Shown here: positions 7,815-15,527 of the stretch, piece by piece
Layout of the letters: each line of letters opens with the position of its first letter
Numbering within the stretch: position 1 is the stretch's first letter
Assembly: GCF_003854895.1 (NCBI RefSeq)
Contig: NZ_CP033966.1
Location: forward strand, 1,240,001-1,304,000
Direction of reading: 5' to 3'
Source: Pigmentiphaga sp. H8
GTDB lineage: Bacteria > Pseudomonadota > Gammaproteobacteria > Burkholderiales > Burkholderiaceae_B
Length of the DNA stretch: 64,000 nucleotides
Position numbers and translations under genes: made by a program
Notes under the pieces: generated by a model
What the model saw: only the letters and a program-made list of their open reading frames with translations
Database searches by the model: none
What the model was told of the DNA's origin: nothing

Positions 7815-9242
7815 ATGAGCACCGATTCCTCGTCGTCCGGCCGCAATCCCGCGGTCCGTACCCGCTTCGCGCCGTCGCCCACCGGCTTCCTGCACCTGGG
7901 CGGCGCACGCACCGCGCTGTTCTCGTGGGCGTTCGCGCGCCACCATGGCGGCACCTTCGTGCTGCGGATCGAGGACACCGACCTGGAGCGTTCCACCCCC
8001 GAAGCGGTGCAGGCCATCCTGGACGGCATGGCGTGGCTGGCGCTCGAGCACGACGAAGGTCCCTTCTACCAGATGCGGCGCATGGACCGCTATCGCGAGG
8101 TGCTGGCAGGCATGCTGGCCGCCGGCTCGGCCTACTACTGTTATTGCTCGCCCGACGAACTCGAGGCCATGCGCGAGCGTGCCCGCGCCGAAGGGCGCAA
8201 GCCGCGCTACGACGGCACATGGCGGCCCGAGCCGGGCAAGGTCCTGCCACCGGTGCCCGAGGGCCGCAAGCCGGTCGTGCGCTTCCGCAACCCGCTGGAC
8301 GGCGACGTCACCTGGAACGACCTGGTCAAGGGCCCCATCACCATCGCCAACGCCGAGCTGGACGACCTCATCATCGCCCGGCCGGACGGCACGCCCACCT
8401 ACAACTTCTGTGTGGTGGTGGACGACTGGGACATGGGCATCACCCACGTCATCCGCGGCGACGACCACGTCAACAACACGCCGCGCCAGGTCAACATCCT
8501 GAAGGCCCTGGGCGCCACGCTGCCGGAATACGGCCACGTGCCCATGATCCTGGGACCGGACGGCGAGAAACTGTCCAAGCGCCATGGCGCGGTCAGCGTC
8601 ATGCAGTACGACGACCAGGGCTACCTGCCGGAAGCCATGATCAACTACCTCGCGCGCCTGGGCTGGAGCCACGGCGACGACGAGATCTTCACGCGCGAGC
8701 AACTGGTCGAGTGGTTCGATACCCGCAGCCTGTCGAAGTCCGCGGCGCAATGGGACCCGAAGAAACTCAACTGGGTCAATGCCCACTACATCAAGCAGAG
8801 CGGCAACGAAGACCTGGCCGCGCGCGTCGTGCCGCGCATCGCCAAGCGGGGCGGGGCGGTCGACGGCGTGGACCTGCCGGCCATCATGGCGCTGCTCAAG
8901 GAGCGGGCCGAAACCCTCGAGCAACTGGCCGACGACGCGATGCTGTTCTGCGGCGAATTCGATGCCGCCGCCACGCCGCCGGAACTGGTCGCGCAGCACC
9001 TGACCGATGCCGCGCGCGCGATCCTGCGCGACTTCGCGCAAGAGGCCGGCTCGATCGAATGGACCCGCGAGCAGATCTCGGCGCTGATGAAGGCCACCCT
9101 GGCCAAGCATGGCGTCAAGATGCCGGCGCTCGGGATACCGCTGCGGGTGGCTGTGACGGGGCGGGCGCAGACGCCGGCCATCGATGCGGTCCTGTCATTG
9201 CTCGGTCGCGAGAAAGTGCTGGCCCGCTTGCACGCGGTTTAA
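7815..9242 (+). CDS. gltX: Glutamate--tRNA ligase
   Basis: The protein has 475 residues, the usual length for a bacterial discriminating or non-discriminating GluRS. The class I HIGH-type motif is PTGFLHLGG (residues 22-30) and the KMSKS-type motif is KLSKR (253-257). The zinc-site region CYCSPDELEAMR and the helical anticodon-binding domain follow. It charges tRNA-Glu in the cytoplasm. ATG 7815 gives the conserved start, with the body beginning VRTRFAPSPTG. The end of the gene contains the -35 box of the tRNA array promoter, so gltX is directly followed by tRNA genes including one of its own substrates. Confidence 0.98.
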   Translation: MSTDSSSSGRNPAVRTRFAPSPTGFLHLGGARTALFSWAFARHHGGTFVLRIEDTDLERSTPEAVQAILDGMAWLALEHDEGPFYQMRRMDRYREVLAGMLAAGSAYYCYCSPDELEAMRERARAEGRKPRYDGTWRPEPGKVLPPVPEGRKPVVRFRNPLDGDVTWNDLVKGPITIANAELDDLIIARPDGTPTYNFCVVVDDWDMGITHVIRGDDHVNNTPRQVNILKALGATLPEYGHVPMILGPDGEKLSKRHGAVSVMQYDDQGYLPEAMINYLARLGWSHGDDEIFTREQLVEWFDTRSLSKSAAQWDPKKLNWVNAHYIKQSGNEDLAARVVPRIAKRGGAVDGVDLPAIMALLKERAETLEQLADDAMLFCGEFDAAATPPELVAQHLTDAARAILRDFAQEAGSIEWTREQISALMKATLAKHGVKMPALGIPLRVAVTGRAQTPAIDAVLSLLGREKVLARLHAV

Positions 9243-9256
9243 AAACCGTGCATAAT
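9228..9256 (+). promoter_or_regulatory. Promoter of first tRNA array
   Basis: TTGCAC (9228-9233), a 17-base spacer and CATAAT (9251-9256) fit a sigma-70 promoter about 19 bases before tRNA-Ala. The -35 box lies inside the last codons of gltX. Confidence 0.7.
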
Positions 9257-9274
9257 CTCGCTTCTTCGCAGGAC

Positions 9275-9350
<76 letters not shown>

Positions 9351-9386
9351 GTCCAGGAAGAAGTTGTTGCAGTACTGTAGTTCCGG

Positions 9387-9462
9387 GTCCCCTTCGTCTA
9401 GAGGCCTAGGACATCACCCTTTCACGGTGAGTACAGGGGTTCGAATCCCCTAGGGGACGCCA
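9387..9462 (+). tRNA. tRNA-Glu (anticodon TTC), copy 1
   Basis: The 76-base cloverleaf has an encoded CCA end. The acceptor arm is GTCCCCT/AGGGGAC. The anticodon loop CTTTCAC reads TTC, and the T-arm is GGTTCGAATCC. Confidence 0.97.
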
Positions 9463-9498
9463 GCCGAACAGGTTGGCAGCAGTAAGAAACGCCGCTGC

Positions 9499-9575
9499 GG
9501 AGCGGTAGTTCAGTTGGTTAGAATACCGGCCTGTCACGCCGGGGGTCGCGGGTTCGAGTCCCGTCCGCTCCGCCA
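9499..9575 (+). tRNA. tRNA-Asp (anticodon GTC), copy 1
   Basis: The 77-base cloverleaf has an encoded CCA end. The acceptor arm is GGAGCGG/CCGCTCC. The anticodon loop CTGTCAC reads GTC, and the T-arm is GGTTCGAGTCC. Confidence 0.97.
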
Positions 9576-9584
9576 AGAATCAGA

Positions 9585-9621
9585 AAGCCCTGCTAAATCG
9601 CGTATTTAGCGGGGCTTTTGC
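9585..9621 (+). terminator. Intrinsic terminator of first tRNA array
   Basis: A 14-base stem (9585-9598 with 9604-9617, one G-T pair) and a 5-base loop CGCGT are followed by T-rich sequence. It starts 10 bases after tRNA-Asp. The second array lacks an equivalent. Confidence 0.85.
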
Positions 9622-9673
9622 TTTTCTGCTCCGGCATCGTGGAGCCAATCAAGCTTTCGAGTCTTGGAGGCTG

Positions 9674-9690
9674 GTACCAAAATGTGGTAC
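9674..9690. promoter_or_regulatory. Candidate hicAB operator
   Basis: A perfect inverted repeat GTACCA-N5-TGGTAC lies across the 5' end of hicA, directly before or on the start codon. HicB proteins with a DNA-binding C-terminus repress their own operon by binding such repeats. Confidence 0.5.
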
Positions 9691-9954
9691 TTTTCACAAA
9701 TGAAAGCCAAGCATCAGCGCACGCTGGAACTGATCTTCTCCCGTCCGACCCCAGGCGGAGTGAAGTGGTCGGCCATAGTGGGGCTGTTTCATGAGCTTGG
9801 AGCGGAGTTTGTCGAACGAGAGGGATCCCGGGTCGCAGTCGTTTTTCGGGATCAGGTAATGGTCCTACATCGCCCTCATCCGACTCCCGACGTAGACAAA
9901 GGCGCTGTTGCTTCTATCCGCAAATGGCTCGAAGAATCAGGAGTCAAGCCATGA
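9682..9954 (+). CDS. hicA: Type II toxin-antitoxin system, HicA-family toxin
   Basis: The protein has 90 residues. The core (MKAKHQRTLELIFSRP, then KWSAIVGLFHELGAEFVEREGSRV, then HRPHP and DKGAVASIRKWLEESGVKP) belongs to the HicA group of double-stranded-RNA-binding-fold mRNA interferases. The usual GSxH catalytic context reads GSRVAV here, so the active histidine may be H65 in VLHRPHP. ATG 9682 is chosen because GGAGG ends 11 bases upstream. ATG 9700, giving the family-typical MKAKHQ start, has no Shine-Dalgarno sequence. The stop overlaps hicB (ATGA). It is less GC-rich than its neighbours and sits between duplicated tRNA arrays, which suggests acquisition. Confidence 0.88.
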   Translation: MWYFSQMKAKHQRTLELIFSRPTPGGVKWSAIVGLFHELGAEFVEREGSRVAVVFRDQVMVLHRPHPTPDVDKGAVASIRKWLEESGVKP

Positions 9955-10289
9955 AGAATGTGATGAACATCGACGGCTATCAAGCAGTTATCCAATTTGA
10001 CCCGGAAATCCAGATGTTCCGGGGAGAGTTCGTCGGACTCAATGGTGGGGCCGACTTCTACGCGTCGGATGTTCCCGGCCTCGTTCGCGAAGGGAAGGCA
10101 TCGCTCAAGGTCTTTCTCGATATATGTGAGGAGCGTGGCATTGAGCCGCGCAAGCACTTTTCAGGGAAGTTCAATCTGCGTGTTTCCTCGAAGGTACACG
10201 AAGCCGCGAGCATTGCCGCGGCGGCGGAAGGCGAAAGCCTCAATCAATGGATTGCGAAGACCATTGAAGAGGCGGTGTCCACGCATTGA
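9951..10289 (+). CDS. hicB: Type II toxin-antitoxin system, HicB-family antitoxin
   Basis: The protein has 112 residues. The N-terminal partial RNase-H-like HicB domain (YQAVIQFDPEIQMFRGEFVGLNGGADFYASDV) binds and neutralises HicA. The C-terminus (FNLRVSSKVHEAASIAAAAEG, then SLNQWIAKTIEEA) is a ribbon-helix-helix DNA-binding domain that would autoregulate the operon. The ATG overlaps the hicA stop by 4 bases, so toxin and antitoxin are coupled. Confidence 0.93.
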   Translation: MKNVMNIDGYQAVIQFDPEIQMFRGEFVGLNGGADFYASDVPGLVREGKASLKVFLDICEERGIEPRKHFSGKFNLRVSSKVHEAASIAAAAEGESLNQWIAKTIEEAVSTH

Positions 10290-10329
10290 GAACATGGGTG
10301 AGATGCTTGGGTTCAAGTGCCGCCCTGCG

Positions 10330-10359
10330 TGGACTCGCAAGCAGAAATATGGCTATAAT
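10330..10359 (+). promoter_or_regulatory. Promoter of second tRNA array
   Basis: A perfect TATAAT (10354-10359) lies about 60 bases before the second tRNA-Ala. The -35 region is weak (TGGACT at 10330, 18-base spacer). Confidence 0.55.
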
Positions 10360-10419
10360 CCAGGTCCCGCTTGAAAAGCGTTTCTGCGGGCATCCACCCA
10401 GATGGATGGCAGTAACCGT

Positions 10420-10495
<76 letters not shown>

Positions 10496-10509
10496 CAAAG
10501 CAGTTCCGG

Positions 10510-10585
10510 GTCCCCTTCGTCTAGAGGCCTAGGACATCACCCTTTCACGGTGAGTACAGGGGTTCGAATCCCCTAGGGGACGCCA
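10510..10585 (+). tRNA. tRNA-Glu (anticodon TTC), copy 2
   Basis: The 76 bases are identical to copy 1 at 9387. The spacer to tRNA-Ala is shorter (14 instead of 36 bases). Confidence 0.97.
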
Positions 10586-10622
10586 ATCGCCACAGGTTGG
10601 CAGCAATAAAAAACGCCGCTGC

Positions 10623-10699
10623 GGAGCGGTAGTTCAGTTGGTTAGAATACCGGCCTGTCACGCCGGGGGTCGCGGGTTCGAGTCCCGTCCGCTCCGCCA
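10623..10699 (+). tRNA. tRNA-Asp (anticodon GTC), copy 2
   Basis: The 77 bases are identical to copy 1 at 9499. The Glu-Asp spacer is homologous to that of copy 1 (shared GGTTGGCAGCA and AACGCCGCTGC). Directly after its CCA end the sequence changes to serine-recombinase coding remnants, so this tRNA end is the border of an island. Confidence 0.97.
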
Positions 10700-11330
10700 C
10701 TTCGGAACAACAGTGGGCACTCCGCCCGCCGCCGTTCCTACGCCGTTAGCGGTGAGCACGCGTAGCAGGTTGTTCTTTGAGCCCATGATCCGGACTTCCT
10801 CGCGATCGACCTCCACCCGCTGCGCGATCGCGCGCAGACGATCGCGTCATAGAGCCGCTTCAAGCGCAGCTCCGTTTCCGCTGCGCGCCGGTTCAGTTCG
10901 GCGATGTGATCGCGACGCCGGTCGGATCGCTCCTGCCGGCGATCCAGAACTTCGGACAACACGTCTTCCAGACGATCTGGGTCGAGCAGCCTTTCTTCCA
11001 GATGACTGGCGACAAGATCGTCCAGCCGTTCCATCGCGACGGTCATGCCCTCGCACGCGGTTGCCCCCCTGCCGCGCCTTCATCGAGCAGGTGTAGTAGC
11101 GGTAGCGCCCGCCCTTGCCGGTGCGGATCGTCATCGCGCCGCCGCATTTACCGCAATGGATCAGCCCCGTTAGCAGCGTCGGACCGCCGACGACTCGCGG
11201 GTGCGCGACCTTGGGGCTGCGTGACTTGAGGTGCGCCTGCACTGCGTCGAACGTCGCTTGCTCGATGATTGGCGGAACCTCAACCGCAATCACCTCGGCG
11301 GTCGCCCGACACACCGCCGCCCGGCGTCGA
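10700..11330 (-). pseudogene. Serine site-specific recombinase remnant (frameshifted, internally deleted)
   Basis: On the minus strand one frame reads VIAVEVPPIIEQATFDAV, HLKSRSPKVAHPRVVGG, LLTGLIHCGKCGGAMT and GKGGRYRYYTC, the recombinase and zinc beta-ribbon region of large serine recombinases. Near 11060 a one-base shift moves it to a second frame (MTVAMERLDDLVASHLEERL, RRDHIAELNRRAAE). That frame ends at LYDAI. An internal deletion then joins the C-terminal end in a third frame (AIAQRVEVDREEVRIMGSKN to GVPTVVPK). This tail runs straight into the 3' end of tRNA-Asp copy 2. The N-terminal catalytic resolvase domain is absent, so the gene cannot be active. Confidence 0.85.
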
Positions 11331-11628
11331 ACGGCCAAGCCGCCAACTCGGCGTTTCGGACGGCGACGGTGCAGTCCCACAGATCATAAGCGTCGGCGCC
11401 CAGCCTATCATCATCGTCGCCGATGGCCTTGATATCGTCGAGCAGTTGGGCTTCCTCGGCGAGGATCTCTTGGGCGTACGCGATCGAATAGCCCCGCATG
11501 TCGATATAGTCGCGGTTCAGGAGAATCCCGTCTTTGGCGTCGGCATTTTCGAACGGGCCAATCGCGGCAGGGTCAAGTTCCCTCACGATCTCCACGTCAA
11601 CGCTTTCCCACAGCATTCGACTCCCCAT
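11290..11628 (-). CDS. Hypothetical protein of the decayed island
   Basis: The protein has 112 residues and is acidic (VDVEIVRELDPAAIGPF, IDMRGYSIAYAQEILAEEAQLLDDIKAI). I do not recognise a family. ATG 11628 is chosen because GGAAGGGA lies a few bases upstream; an earlier start at 11700 has no such site. The last residues (RRCVGRPPR) overlap the broken 5' end of the recombinase remnant, so the C-terminus may be artificial and the gene may be truncated. Base composition is lower in GC than the flanking chromosome. Confidence 0.45.
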   Translation of the reverse strand: MGSRMLWESVDVEIVRELDPAAIGPFENADAKDGILLNRDYIDMRGYSIAYAQEILAEEAQLLDDIKAIGDDDDRLGADAYDLWDCTVAVRNAELAAWPFDAGRRCVGRPPR

Positions 11629-11704
11629 TGTCCCTTCCACACACGCGAAATGTGCGAGACTGGGGAGCATCGTTGGGCCATGGTCGCGGTGAGACCACAA
11701 CGTT

Positions 11705-11758
11705 TATCGTAGTGCTACAGCGTAGACATAGTCTCATCTTCATCGGTGTGCCCCGCCA
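11705..11758. repeat. Imperfect direct repeat, copy 1
   Basis: About 55 bases beginning TATCGTAG and ending GCCCCGCCA recur at 12624-12679 in the same orientation with a few substitutions and short gaps. Between the copies lies the ydeI-like gene. Confidence 0.75.
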
Positions 11759-11904
11759 TTCCGCCATTTGCCGCCGTTTCGACTTTTGAGCCGTCGCCGC
11801 TACGCTCGGCTGCTGAATGATGGCTCGTGGGACTTGGCCTAAGGCAGCCCGACGCAGACATCTGCCGTTGCCCCACGAGGCAGGCGTAATATGATCCCCA
11901 CCTA

Positions 11905-12498
11905 ATGGAGATGGAAATGGAGATCCGGGCGGGCCTTCCAATAATCGGCTTTGAGGACGCCGCCGCCTTCGGCACTTGGCTGGCGGCGGAACCGAGGACT
12001 TCGAGGGGGGTGTGGCTAAAACTCGCCAAAAAAGGCGCGGCGGTTACCAGTCTCTCGAAAGCGGAAGCAATCGACACGGCGCTTTGCCATGGCTGGATCG
12101 ACGGCCAGCTCGACAAGTATGACGAGGAGAGCTGGCTAGTTCGCTTCACGCCGCGCAAGCGCGCAAGCAAATGGTCCGAGGTCAATCGGACCCGCGCTGT
12201 GGAGTTGATCAAGCAGGGTCAGATGCAGTCCACTGGCTTGGCCGAGGTGCAGGCCGCCAAGGCGGACGGTCGGTGGGATGCTGCTTATGCGCCCGCGAGC
12301 TCGGCGCAAGTGCCGCCCGATCTGCAGGCCGCGCTCGATGCCGCGCCCCGGGCCGCAGAGTTCTTCGCGACTTTGAAAGGTGCGAACCGCTACGCGATCC
12401 TCTATCGCGTCAGCACGGCGAAAAGGTCCGAAACGCGCGCCAAGCGTATCGCTGATTTCGTTGAGATGCTCCAACGCGGCGAGACGGTTCATGGCTAG
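11905..12498 (+). CDS. YdeI/OmpD-associated family protein
   Basis: The protein has 197 residues. It matches the YdeI (bacteriocin-protection/OmpD-associated) family: the first half has TWLAAEPRTSRGVWLKLAKK and SKAEAIDTALCHGWIDGQ, and the C-terminal half has the conserved region AAEFFATLKGANRYAILYRV. Exact function is unknown; E. coli YdeI has been linked to stress and peptide resistance. ATG 11905 opens a run of Met-Glu codons (MEMEME). A purine-rich stretch rather than a clear Shine-Dalgarno precedes it, and a slightly later ATG is possible. It lies alone between two direct repeats in the island-like segment. Confidence 0.85.
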   Translation: MEMEMEIRAGLPIIGFEDAAAFGTWLAAEPRTSRGVWLKLAKKGAAVTSLSKAEAIDTALCHGWIDGQLDKYDEESWLVRFTPRKRASKWSEVNRTRAVELIKQGQMQSTGLAEVQAAKADGRWDAAYAPASSAQVPPDLQAALDAAPRAAEFFATLKGANRYAILYRVSTAKRSETRAKRIADFVEMLQRGETVHG

Positions 12499-12623
12499 TC
12501 CAGTACCCCTCGTTCGATTGGCGTATGTTCTGGACAGCCTTGCCACCTGGACAGACGGCAGGTAGTAGGTCGGCAAAGGCATCACTTGACGGCGTAAACT
12601 GGGGCCGGAAGGCCTCCGTCTGC

Positions 12624-12679
12624 TATCGTAGCGCTACAGCGTAGGTATAGTGCTCATCTTCATCGGGCGTAGCCCGCCA
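12624..12679. repeat. Imperfect direct repeat, copy 2
   Basis: This is the second copy of the repeat at 11705-11758, 919 bases away start to start. It includes the short palindrome GTAGCGCTAC. It occupies part of the 320-base stretch 12499-12818, which otherwise holds only a terminator and the upstream region of the next gene. Confidence 0.75.
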
Positions 12680-12691
12680 AGGAATTCCAAG

Positions 12692-12723
12692 GGTTAGTGC
12701 GCTAGCAGCCACTAGCCTTTTTT
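12692..12723 (+). terminator. Rho-independent terminator
   Basis: GGTTAGTG (12692-12699) pairs with CACTAGCC (12710-12717), with one G-T pair, and six T residues follow. It closes the island segment downstream of the ydeI-like gene. Confidence 0.65.
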
Positions 12724-12818
12724 GTTTGGGCGTTGGTCATGGCTGTTGCCGCCTCGCGGAGCCGGGCATGCGATTTGCGGGAATCCCGCTCCCTACCCCA
12801 AGACCAAGAGGTGATGCC

Positions 12819-13262
12819 ATGAAATGCTCGAGTTCCACTCGCAACACGCTGCTCGCCGTCCTGCTGGCGGCCGCCACGCCACTCGCCATCGCGCAGACCA
12901 GCTCGCCCAACCAGACGAGCCAGGATGCCAGGACCGACATGGGCCCATCCACCGGCTCGTCCGGCAAGCCCCTGCCCGCGGGCCAGGGGAAAAACAGTCC
13001 GCAGCCCGAGTCCACGAAGCGGACCGGGCCCGTCGAGCACGGAAGCCGCAGCGACATGGGGCCGTCCAGCGGAGCCTCGGGCAAGCCCCTGCCCGCCGGC
13101 CGCGGCGGCTCGGACGCGGCTCAGCCTTCCGGCGACCGCACCCGGCCCGGCGGCAACGACCGGGACTCCCGGACCGACATGGGGCCGTCCTCGGGCGCGT
13201 CGGGCAAGCCGGTTCCTTCGCCCGACAACGGCTCGTCGTCGGGGGGCTCAATGCGGCGATGA
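12819..13262 (+). CDS. Exported repeat-containing small protein (DMGPS repeats)
   Basis: The protein has 147 residues. A signal peptide (basic start, LLAVLLAAATPLAIA, cleavage near AIAQT) is followed by a low-complexity, Gly/Ser/Pro-rich region. It holds three copies of a 16-residue unit R(T/S)DMGPS(T/S)G(S/A)SGKP(L/V)P at residues 38-53, 77-92 and 118-133. No cysteine follows the signal, so it should be soluble in the periplasm or secreted. I do not recognise a characterised family. The spacing of about 40 residues suggests internal duplication. ATG 12819 is preceded by AAGAGGTGATGCC. Confidence 0.75.
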   Translation: MKCSSSTRNTLLAVLLAAATPLAIAQTSSPNQTSQDARTDMGPSTGSSGKPLPAGQGKNSPQPESTKRTGPVEHGSRSDMGPSSGASGKPLPAGRGGSDAAQPSGDRTRPGGNDRDSRTDMGPSSGASGKPVPSPDNGSSSGGSMRR

Positions 13263-13273
13263 GTAGCGGAAAT

Positions 13274-13301
13274 CGGCGCCCGCCTTAGCTGGCGGGCGCC
13301 G
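13274..13301 (+). terminator. GC-rich hairpin after the repeat-protein gene
   Basis: An 11-base perfect stem (13274-13284 with 13291-13301) encloses TTAGCT, starting 12 bases after the stop at 13262. No T-tract follows, so it may act as a weak terminator or an mRNA 3' stabiliser. Confidence 0.5.
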
Positions 13302-13478
13302 GCTTGCCGCGGGACGGCATGTCGATTCGTCGGCGAATAATGTCGATTGGTCATTCCTGATTGACAATTCCAGCACCCACTTCCAATATCCGCCACGTCC
13401 ATGCGTGCTCCGCATGACGGCTGCCGGTGCGGTGGGCCGCGCGGGAGCGGGCGTCAACCAGCGGAGTGTTCCCCGACC

Positions 13479-14510
13479 ATGCCATTCCCCCTCGACCCGG
13501 CCGACCTGCAGCGCCGCAGGCTTTTCAAGTTCACCGCGTCGGCGCTGGCCGTGCAGGCGGTTGCCGCCTGCGGGGGCGACGCCAACGCCGCCGACGGCAA
13601 TGCCGACGACGCGGTACGCAAGGCGGTAGCCGACTTCGGCGCGCTGGCGCCCGAGGGCACGCACTGCCTGGTGCGGGCCGACGTTCCCGAGGCGTCCTGG
13701 AGCGCAAGCTACAACCCGGATCGGCAACTGTTCATCGGCAGCGCGATCAAGACCTTCATCCTGGGGCAGTTCGTGATCGACGCGGAAACGTCGTACAACG
13801 GCACTTCCGGGAACATGCCGCAGACCATCGGCGACGAGGTCCGCTCGCCCGGCAGCCCCGTATTCGTCGACCTGAACGGCACGCTGCCCGCCAAGTACGC
13901 GCTGGAGGCGATGATCGCCCACAGCGACAACACCGCCACCGACATGGCCTATGCCGCCGTGGGGGCGGACCGGGTGCGGCAGCTGATAGCCCGGGCCGGG
14001 CTCACGCATACGCGGATCCCGGATTCGACGCGCCGCCTGTTCTCGTACCTGGCCGGGGCGCCCGATGGCGTGGACCTGGGCTGGGAAGCCTTGATGGCGG
14101 AACTGGCGAAGCCTTCGCTGCCGAACGCGCGGCCGGCGATCAACGACAGGCAATCGATGCTCAGCACGGCCACCGAACTGGTGGCGTGGTACCGGCAGTC
14201 GCTGTCGGGCAAGTTCTTCACCCAGCCGGCGACCCTGACGGAGTACAAGCGGATATTGGCGATGGCCGACGCCATTTCGCTGGTGGTGCCAGCGGACATC
14301 ATCGCCTATGGCAAGGGCGGCAGCATCGACTGGCTGGATTTCCACACCATCAGCTTCCCGGGCCAGATGATCGTCGACCAGGTGCTGGTCACGTTCTGCT
14401 TCACCTACAACTGGCGCGGCGCGGAAACCAGCACGGGCGCGCCTTTCCAGGCGTTCGTGAAGGCCGTCCGGCCGGTATTGCAGGCGTGCGTGGACGCCAT
14501 ACGCAAATAG
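13479..14510 (+). CDS. Class A beta-lactamase-like serine hydrolase, Tat-type lipoprotein
   Basis: The protein has 343 residues. The N-terminus has a twin-arginine-like motif (RRRLFKF, 12-18) and a lipobox ending at C31 (AVAAC), so it is probably exported folded and lipidated. The penicillin-interacting motifs are present: S88-x-x-K91 (SAIK), S149-D150-N151 (SDN) and K279-G-G (in place of KTG). The ExxxN omega-loop motif carrying the class A deacylating glutamate is not visible after SDN. It may therefore be a D,D-peptidase or esterase-like member rather than an efficient beta-lactamase. ATG 13479 follows GCGGAG. The GAF-LytTR regulator begins 15 bases downstream. Confidence 0.8.
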   Translation: MPFPLDPADLQRRRLFKFTASALAVQAVAACGGDANAADGNADDAVRKAVADFGALAPEGTHCLVRADVPEASWSASYNPDRQLFIGSAIKTFILGQFVIDAETSYNGTSGNMPQTIGDEVRSPGSPVFVDLNGTLPAKYALEAMIAHSDNTATDMAYAAVGADRVRQLIARAGLTHTRIPDSTRRLFSYLAGAPDGVDLGWEALMAELAKPSLPNARPAINDRQSMLSTATELVAWYRQSLSGKFFTQPATLTEYKRILAMADAISLVVPADIIAYGKGGSIDWLDFHTISFPGQMIVDQVLVTFCFTYNWRGAETSTGAPFQAFVKAVRPVLQACVDAIRK

Positions 14511-14525
14511 CGCAAGAGGCCAGTC

Positions 14526-15446
14526 ATGGACAGCGAGCCGCCGTTCGAGAACCTGGAGCGCGGCCAGTGCGCGCCGGCGCCCTTGCTGGGGGGCTGGGTC
14601 CACCAGGTTGCCCTGGCGCTGATGAGCCGGCCCCAGGACGAGGCCATCTTCCTTGCGTTGCAGGCGCTGGGAACGCTGGCGCAGGTCGATCGAGCATGGA
14701 TGTTCGAATACGATGCGCGGGCCCTGCGCTTTCGCAATACCCATGAATGGTGCCGGTCCGGCATTACGTCGCATGTGAGCGACCTGCAGGACGCGCCGGT
14801 CACGATGATCGCCTGGCTGCATCGAGCCCTGAACCAGCAGCGCGCCGTCATGGTCCACGACGTGGCGCGGATGCCGCGCGCGGCAAGGTCGGTGCAGGTG
14901 GAAATGCTGCGCCAGCAGGATCGCAGCGTGCTGAGCGTGCCCGTTTTCCACGAAGGCCGTCTGCGCGCGTGCATAGGCTTCGACGCGACGCGCGCGCCGG
15001 TGCGCTGGCAGCCGGCGCAGGCGCTGGGCCTGTTCCTGTGCGCGGACCTGATCGCGCAGGCCCGCTATGGCGGCACGGAAACCGAGCGTGGCCGGGCGCG
15101 GGCGCAGCTCTACGAGCCCCTGCTTTACCTGCGGTTGGGGCACGGAACACGCGGGCTGGCCCCGGCGGACATCCTGGGCGTACGCTCGGCGCGCGACTAT
15201 TCGCTGATCTGGCTGGCGGGCGGCGACTCGGTCAAGGACATGCGGCCCTTGTCCGCCTGGGCCGAGCTGCTGCCGCAAGAAAGCTTCATGCGCATCCACC
15301 GCACGGCGCTGATCAACCTGGGGCACGTCAAGGCGCTGGAACGCAGTGCCTCGATGCCGTGGACCGTCCAGTTGCGCGGCCTGGGCCGGCCCTGGTCGGT
15401 GTCGCGGCCCTATCGCCAGGCGCTGCGCGCCAGGCTGGGGGTTTGA
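14526..15446 (+). CDS. GAF domain plus LytTR DNA-binding regulator
   Basis: The protein has 306 residues. Residues about 25-180 form a GAF sensor domain (QALGTLAQVDRAWMFEYDA, VLSVPVFHEGRLRACIGFDA). Residues about 205-300 form a LytTR domain (DILGVRSARDYSLIWLAGG, FMRIHRTALINLGHVKAL). LytTR proteins bind short direct repeats upstream of target genes. There is no phosphoacceptor receiver domain, so this is a one-component sensor. It lies 15 bases after the beta-lactamase-like gene on the same strand, so the two are likely co-transcribed and it may sense a cell-wall or cytoplasmic signal (inference). Confidence 0.88.
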   Translation: MDSEPPFENLERGQCAPAPLLGGWVHQVALALMSRPQDEAIFLALQALGTLAQVDRAWMFEYDARALRFRNTHEWCRSGITSHVSDLQDAPVTMIAWLHRALNQQRAVMVHDVARMPRAARSVQVEMLRQQDRSVLSVPVFHEGRLRACIGFDATRAPVRWQPAQALGLFLCADLIAQARYGGTETERGRARAQLYEPLLYLRLGHGTRGLAPADILGVRSARDYSLIWLAGGDSVKDMRPLSAWAELLPQESFMRIHRTALINLGHVKALERSASMPWTVQLRGLGRPWSVSRPYRQALRARLGV

Positions 15447-15527
15447 CGCCTGAGGGCGGGCGCGCATCTTGCTGAGGAGCAGGCAGGCCTTGCCAAGGCC
15501 GCTTCCTTCGCTATCGAGGAGAACGCC

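Noticed and set aside
10700..12723. Intact prophage or integrative element
   Set aside because: Only recombinase fragments, one unknown gene and ydeI are present; there are no phage structural, replication or transfer genes.
13479..14510. A functional class A carbapenemase
   Set aside because: SxxK and SDN are present, but the deacylating Glu motif is missing and KTG is KGG, so resistance activity should not be assumed.
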